Positions 60,540-64,000 of a stretch of DNA of 64,000 nt are shown piece after piece. Source of the DNA: Gimesia alba (lineage in GTDB: Bacteria > Planctomycetota > Planctomycetia > Planctomycetales > Planctomycetaceae); assembly GCF_007744675.1 (NCBI RefSeq), contig NZ_CP036269.1, positions 1,317,501 to 1,381,500 of the forward strand, read 5' to 3'. Position 1 is the stretch's first letter. Every line of letters starts with the position of its first letter. The notes below the pieces were generated by a model. It was not told where the DNA came from. It searched no databases and was given only the letters and a program-made list of their open reading frames with translations. The translations under genes and the position numbers were made by a program.

Positions 60540-60849
60540 CTAGTCCGTAATCCCCCGGAACTGACACGTCCCCCGGCGACAGACCAATTTTTATCACCTC
60601 AGCGTCAACCTCGCACTGACTGGCATCGAACGGAATGTCGCGAGTAGTTTTGCCCCTGTATGTCAAGGTGAAGGCAGTGCCGGGGACGACGGCCATGTTT
60701 GGCAGTTCAATCCTGTGTTCGCCATCCAGGATCTTGTAACCTGCCGGGATATTCACCCCATCACCGATCCATCCCCGCTCCGACTTCTTCACTACAAACG
60801 GTGCCGCAGCCACCGCGACCACTGCTGCTAAAAATCCACGTCTGTCCAT
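60535..60849 (-). CDS. Tat-signal protein with truncated beta module
   Basis: The 104-aa product starts MDRRGFLAAVVAVAAAPFVV, a twin-arginine signal (RRGFL). Its C-terminal part FTLTYRGKTTRDIPFDASQC ... DVSVPGDYG is a partial copy of the module repeated in the tail protein at 42185-45022. Its ribosome site AGGAG supports ATG 60849. The stop lies inside the last unit of the palindrome array. Tat signals are rare in phage structural operons. Confidence 0.7.
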   Translation of the reverse strand: MDRRGFLAAVVAVAAAPFVVKKSERGWIGDGVNIPAGYKILDGEHRIELPNMAVVPGTAFTLTYRGKTTRDIPFDASQCEVDAEVIKIGLSPGDVSVPGDYGLG

Positions 60850-60851
60850 CA

Positions 60852-62429
60852 CTATTCTCCTAATAAAAGTTCCCGCACCGTCCGCATCGCCATCTCCAAC
60901 GCATCAGGGCCGTCATCGTGAGTACCGCCCGGAAACGCTTTCAACTGGTTCACGAGCAGTGCCGTGCCAATGTGACCGGCTTTAAACCGAATCTCGCCAT
61001 TTGCGAGGTACGTCGTCAACTGCCGAATTCTCTGAATCTTGTTCAGTCGGTTCGTGATGCCGATCACCGGAATCATGAAGCCCGCCGCCTGCGACTGCGC
61101 CTTTACCGCCCCTGACAGCATCCCCTCAAAAAAGTTCTCCTCAATGGCGAAATGGTCCGGACCGAAGCTTACATACGTTTCGAAGCAGCGCATCACCATT
61201 CGGGCGATGTCCTCCCGCTCCATGTCACACTCGACGTAACAGGTTCCATTTTTCGCAACAGCGAGCTTGATGTAAGCCTGGTAATCGCTCTTTTCGGTCG
61301 CCCCCTTCGACGGGTCCAGTGTAACGACCTTTAGAATAATATCCTTCGGATCGGGCCACTCGCTGAACCAGATTCCCTCTTTGAAATAGCCAGCAGGCCA
61401 CTCCGCTCCGTCAAACTTCTCTGGAGGTCGCTGCTGCAGCTGCCCGGCGATGCTCGCCTCACTGACAGCACGCAGTGTGTTTTCCAGATCATCGACAGCC
61501 TGCTCGTTGAACAAAGCAGGCCAGAGCAACTCCCCGACCTCAGTTCGTGGATCGTTGAATCCGAGCGGCGTCGTTTTCATTCGGTCGAACTCAAACCGCA
61601 TCGGCAAGCAGATATGGAGCCAGCCTTTCTCCTTCGTTAGCACATGACCCGAGAGATCCTGGTCATGCAGCCGCTGCATAATCATCACGCGAGAACTCTG
61701 CCGCGATACGCCGCGAGTTGCCATCGTCCCGGACCACCACTCAACCGCCGTCTTCCGCTCGTTCTCCGATTCGGCCTGCAGTGCGTTGTGCGGGTCGTCG
61801 ACCACAATCACGTCGGGGTGTTCGCCGGTGCCTGTTCCGCCGACACTGGTCGCCATCCGCCAGCCTTTTTTGTTGTTCTCGAATTTCTTCTTCTGGTCCT
61901 GCCCGTACTTCAGGCTGAAGATTTTACCCCATCGCTTTTGATACCAATCAGAGCGAATCAGATCGCGACACTTCACGGAGTCTCGCATCGACAACGCCTG
62001 ATCGTAGCTCGCGTAAAAGAAACGCTTCGACGGCTTGTTGTTCGGTCCCCATGTCCAGGCTGGGAACATCACATTAACCAGAATAGATTTCATCGCCCCT
62101 GGCGGAACGTTGATCAAAAGTTTCTTGATCAGAAAGTCACGGAGCCCGAGCGTGTCGTCATTCACCGGGTTCACAATCGCTTCCAGGTGCTCGGCAATCG
62201 CTTTAATATGCCAGTTGTCAACGAAGGGGGCATCCGGCTCCAGGATGTGCCATGCCTGCTTCGTGAAGTGGTACAGGCTACGCTGGGCCAGCTCCTGCTC
62301 CGCTGCCGCCACTAACTTCGATGATATCGCCAGTCGGTTGTTCGGAAGACGGCGCACCAGCGACCCCGCTGCTGTCGGCAGCTGGTCCAGCAATTCGATA
62401 TGCTTCGACGATAGTTGCGAGCTGATCAA
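60852..62429 (-). CDS. Terminase large subunit
   Basis: The 525-aa product has the ATPase Walker A LLINVPPGAMKS (about residue 110), Walker B VIVVDDPHN (about 209), a coupling motif region, and the nuclease part with VVTLDPSKGATEKSDYQAYI and GTHDDGPDALEMA at the end. The N-terminus (ELAQRSLYHFTKQAWHILEP) is typical. The long overlap with the small subunit (152 bases) suggests that the true start may be later, near GTG 62312. Confidence 0.92.
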   Translation of the reverse strand: MISSQLSSKHIELLDQLPTAAGSLVRRLPNNRLAISSKLVAAAEQELAQRSLYHFTKQAWHILEPDAPFVDNWHIKAIAEHLEAIVNPVNDDTLGLRDFLIKKLLINVPPGAMKSILVNVMFPAWTWGPNNKPSKRFFYASYDQALSMRDSVKCRDLIRSDWYQKRWGKIFSLKYGQDQKKKFENNKKGWRMATSVGGTGTGEHPDVIVVDDPHNALQAESENERKTAVEWWSGTMATRGVSRQSSRVMIMQRLHDQDLSGHVLTKEKGWLHICLPMRFEFDRMKTTPLGFNDPRTEVGELLWPALFNEQAVDDLENTLRAVSEASIAGQLQQRPPEKFDGAEWPAGYFKEGIWFSEWPDPKDIILKVVTLDPSKGATEKSDYQAYIKLAVAKNGTCYVECDMEREDIARMVMRCFETYVSFGPDHFAIEENFFEGMLSGAVKAQSQAAGFMIPVIGITNRLNKIQRIRQLTTYLANGEIRFKAGHIGTALLVNQLKAFPGGTHDDGPDALEMAMRTVRELLLGE

Positions 62430-62877
62430 TATTCAGTGCTTCCATGCTGAGCAACGGCGGCAGATCTTCACCGTCGATCGAGTGTTCCAGTTTTAGCGTC
62501 TTGCTACCAAGGCCGAGTAACTCCCGACGATCCTTGAGGCCCCGCATGACGAGACCAATATCCCCCTGCTCCCATGCCGCACGGATCGCCTCGTTGAGGT
62601 CGGCGAGCTGTTCGCCGAAAATCTCATCGGCGTTCTCGCTGGCTCGCTCCCGCCACTGCTGGCGAATGTAATTGATATCATTCTGAACGGTCCCCCTGGT
62701 CCACGGCTCGCCGGTCTCAGGGTTCCAGAACGGCTCCTCTTCGCCTGTCACCGGATCGATGTGCTTCACACTGGCCAGTTGGTCTGTAATCTCACGTACT
62801 GTCATCCCCCTTGATTTGTAGCGTGAAACAAGTTCGCGGCGACGATCAATCAGGGCTGTGTCGAGATGTGTCTTCAT
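62278..62877 (-). CDS. Terminase small subunit-like protein
   Basis: The 199-aa product has an N-terminal HTH-like part (RGMTVREITDQLA), a helical middle (ADLNEAIRAAWEQGDIGLVM) and a disordered Gly/Ser/Ala tail. It lies immediately upstream of the large subunit, which supports the call. Operator O5 is 22 bases upstream of the ATG. Confidence 0.7.
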   Translation of the reverse strand: MKTHLDTALIDRRRELVSRYKSRGMTVREITDQLASVKHIDPVTGEEEPFWNPETGEPWTRGTVQNDINYIRQQWRERASENADEIFGEQLADLNEAIRAAWEQGDIGLVMRGLKDRRELLGLGSKTLKLEHSIDGEDLPPLLSMEALNIDQLATIVEAYRIAGPAADSSGVAGAPSSEQPTGDIIEVSGGSGAGAGPA

Positions 62878-62894
62878 GACTCAGTCCGTCAAGT

Positions 62895-62920
62895 CTATAT
62901 GTCAAACGGTATAAACTACT
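62895..62920 (-). promoter_or_regulatory. Prophage operator O5 (degenerate)
   Basis: ATGTCAAACGGTAT (62899-62912) matches the core at 10 of 14 positions and overlaps the stop of the HTH gene upstream of the terminase small subunit. Confidence 0.5.
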
Positions 62921-63152
62921 GCAGCGTCAAACCAAAGTGCTTCGCCAGCTTATCCACAGTCGGACCGCTGATCGTTTCCTTTCCTGTGTTGCTGAGCCAA
63001 CGCGACAGCACCGGCTGAGTCACGCCGCTATCGCGTGCGATCTGACTCACCGACATGCCACTGTTGCGTGCCTCAATCACTTTGTCGTACAGGATCTGCT
63101 GCACCGTCCAGTCCGTCTTTTCATCATCCGCCTTCGCGGTTTCCATTGCCAT
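62916..63152 (-). CDS. HTH regulator paralogous to the XRE protein at 34602
   Basis: The 78-aa product has VIEARNSGMSVSQIARDSGV, then QPVLSRWLSNTGKETISGPT, then VDKLAKHFGLTLQ, with the same layout as VIKKMQTGMTLYELASEVSD, QPTLHRWVTGTRENINIQTV, DALAKYFDLNLK at 34602-34877. It lies between operators O6 and O5 and could regulate late genes or itself. Confidence 0.78.
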   Translation of the reverse strand: MAMETAKADDEKTDWTVQQILYDKVIEARNSGMSVSQIARDSGVTQPVLSRWLSNTGKETISGPTVDKLAKHFGLTLQ

Positions 63153-63164
63153 GTCTCTTGCCTG

Positions 63165-63195
63165 CTTCTAAATATAACTAACGACATAAACTAAA
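63165..63195 (-). promoter_or_regulatory. Prophage operator O6 with -10-like element
   Basis: ATAACTAACGACAT (63174-63187) matches the core at 12 of 14 positions; TATATT on the minus strand (63171-63176) may be the -10 for the HTH gene. Confidence 0.55.
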
Positions 63196-63218
63196 TCATA
63201 CTCGATTATGCCGGTTCG

Positions 63219-63690
63219 TCAAGGGTTGGTTTCGCAGGATCGTCGTTCCTCAGAAATAGACGCACAAAGTATCTCGCAGCCGCCCGGAGGCTGCACGGTC
63301 GTTCCGATCACCTTCCCGCCAGAGTCGATGTAGTGAAACCACACCGTGCCCCAAGGTAGCGTGATAATCGGCTTGATTGACACCGCCCGCCTGCGAAGCG
63401 AATTTATCTCGGCGATCTCCACACTGGCATCAGGGAGCATCCTCGGGTCCAGTTCTGATTGTCCGAGACCAATGTAAGTCTGCGAGTACCCGTGCGGTCC
63501 CGCGTTCTTCATGTCAACCACGGTGTCTCCTCCGGATGCTTGTAGACTACTGCACACACCGAGGATCTCGGCCAGCTTGTGCTGCCTTAGACCAAGCTCT
63601 TCTCGCCTTCGTCGAATACGTCGCCCGATTTCCGGCCCGTGAACCGCTCGCCGGCCCGTGAACCGCTCGCCGTTCCTTGCTTTCTGTCAT
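63219..63690 (-). pseudogene. XRE-family regulator disrupted by a 19-bp duplication
   Basis: The ATG at 63690 overlaps the stop of the GroES-like gene (ATGA), and the first 13 codons are MTESKERRAVHGP. A second 19-bp copy (63633-63670 as a tandem pair) then moves the frame. Removing one copy gives a single 150-aa frame that reads PEIGRRIRRRREELGLRQHK, then LAEILGV, a typical XRE recognition start, into the C-terminal part still open at 63219-63557. As it stands, the first frame ends early. A GTG at 63521 after GGAGGAG could still make the C-terminal part. Confidence 0.8.
63633..63670 (-). repeat. 19-bp tandem duplication in the XRE gene
   Basis: Two adjacent copies of CGGCCCGTGAACCGCTCGC (63633-63651 and 63652-63670). 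Nineteen bases is one more than a multiple of three, so the duplication shifts the frame. Confidence 0.9.
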
Positions 63691-64000
63691 GGAGTCACCT
63701 CAACCTCTGATTTCTCAATCGGTTCGAAAACAGCGATCACATCATCCACGTGAACGATGTACTGCTTGTTCGTTTGATCGTAGCTGACGGGCGTCGCCGA
63801 TTGTGGTTGAATCAAAACCTTGTCCATCACACGGATCGGAATCAGCGGGTCGTTTTTCACCTGCTGGGATATCTCAATGACGCGACCGGTGATCGTCGGA
63901 ACCTTGCTCGCGTCCGGTAGGATAATACCGCCGCGAGACTGCCTTTGGTCGTCATCCTTTGTGATCAAAACTCGCTCACCGAGTGGGATTGCCTTGTATT
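63687..64000 (-). CDS. GroES-like co-chaperonin, 5' truncated by window edge
   Basis: The frame is open to the window end. It reads YKAIPLGERVLITKDDDQ, then RQSRGGIILPDASKVPTIT, then GRVIEIS, with the mobile-loop region and GGIILPD, and ends YIVHVDDVIAVFEPIEKSEV. This is the GroES/Cpn10 beta-barrel layout. Its placement just upstream of head genes recalls T4 gp31, a phage co-chaperonin for capsid folding. The stop overlaps the next ATG. Confidence 0.82.
   Translation of the reverse strand, partial: YKAIPLGERVLITKDDDQRQSRGGIILPDASKVPTITGRVIEISQQVKNDPLIPIRVMDKVLIQPQSATPVSYDQTNKQYIVHVDDVIAVFEPIEKSEVEVTP

Larger units (their letters stand above)
24135..64000. mobile_element. Siphovirus-like prophage integrated at tRNA-His (right end outside window)
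   Basis: A continuous phage gene set starts after the truncated tRNA-His: DNA methylases and small early genes, a regulator cassette, then packaging, head, connector, tail tube, frameshifted tail chaperones, tape measure and fibre genes in canonical order on one strand. No sheath gene is seen, so the tail is likely long and non-contractile. No integrase or lysis genes are recognised in the visible 39.8 kb; they should lie beyond 64000. Structural frames are open and motif-complete, so the element may be intact, apart from a broken XRE gene near 63.6 kb. Confidence 0.9.

Noticed and set aside
24185..64000. Integrase or lysis module inside the window
   Set aside because: No tyrosine or serine recombinase motif, muramidase or amidase motif was seen in any frame examined.

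Overview
The left 24 kb looks like the chromosome of a planctomycete, most likely a Gimesia-like Planctomycetota member. This rests on the protein families present, not on a database match: a DUF1559 pseudopilin-like protein, Gfo/Idh/MocA and sugar-phosphate isomerase genes, a TPR lipoprotein, a secreted SAM methyltransferase, and base composition near 50 % GC. In order it holds a 5'-truncated prepilin peptidase (2-1123), hisH and hisA with an EamA transporter (1288-3599), thpR and tex on the minus strand, a secreted protein, an AAA+ ATPase and a TPR lipoprotein (7501-10976), a sugar-metabolism block around a GntR/FCD regulator (11096-16039), a Trm112-like protein with an exported methyltransferase, a hybrid histidine kinase split by a poly-C tract (17655-20620), the DUF1559 protein, a histidine-rich membrane-anchored protein, and gmhB and gmhA for ADP-heptose.

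At 24135-24184 the 3' half of a tRNA-His (anticodon GTG) breaks off abruptly. Everything to its right, through the window end at 64000, is a siphovirus-like prophage or prophage-derived element of at least 39.8 kb. The truncated tRNA is the host-side attachment site; an intact tRNA-His is predicted at the far end, beyond the window. No integrase, endolysin or replicative polymerase is visible, so those are presumably also beyond 64 kb.

Prophage layout. (a) 24.3-34.5 kb: csrA at the edge, then a leftward operon of small uncharacterised proteins, an HNH nuclease, a Fragile-X-F-like membrane protein, two DNA methyltransferases, a beta-clamp-like protein and a leucine-rich repeat protein. Five 30-nt hairpin elements sit between the genes from 29.1 to 31.1 kb. 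(b) 34.6-35.4 kb: a short rightward group with an XRE-like regulator, a small membrane protein and a small HTH-like protein. (c) 35.4-64 kb, all leftward: GroES-like co-chaperonin, a broken XRE regulator, a second HTH protein paralogous to the first, terminase small and large subunits, a Tat-signal protein, a 48-bp-period palindrome array, minor head protein, portal, protease/scaffold, decoration and major capsid proteins, head-tail joining proteins, tail tube, a GpG/GpGT-like pair with a -1 frameshift site, tape measure, and baseplate and LamG fibre proteins. The leftmost part is a glycosyltransferase, sulfotransferase and methyltransferase cassette.

A shared imperfect palindrome (core ATAACGAACGGCAT) lies upstream of at least six prophage transcription units and once inside the palindrome array, which suggests one repressor regulon spanning early and late genes. 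The most notable finds are the 48-bp array, the operator regulon with two paralogous regulators, the five intergenic hairpins, the textbook frameshift signal, and the 19-bp duplication that disables an XRE regulator. All functional calls come from reading the sequence; no searches were run.
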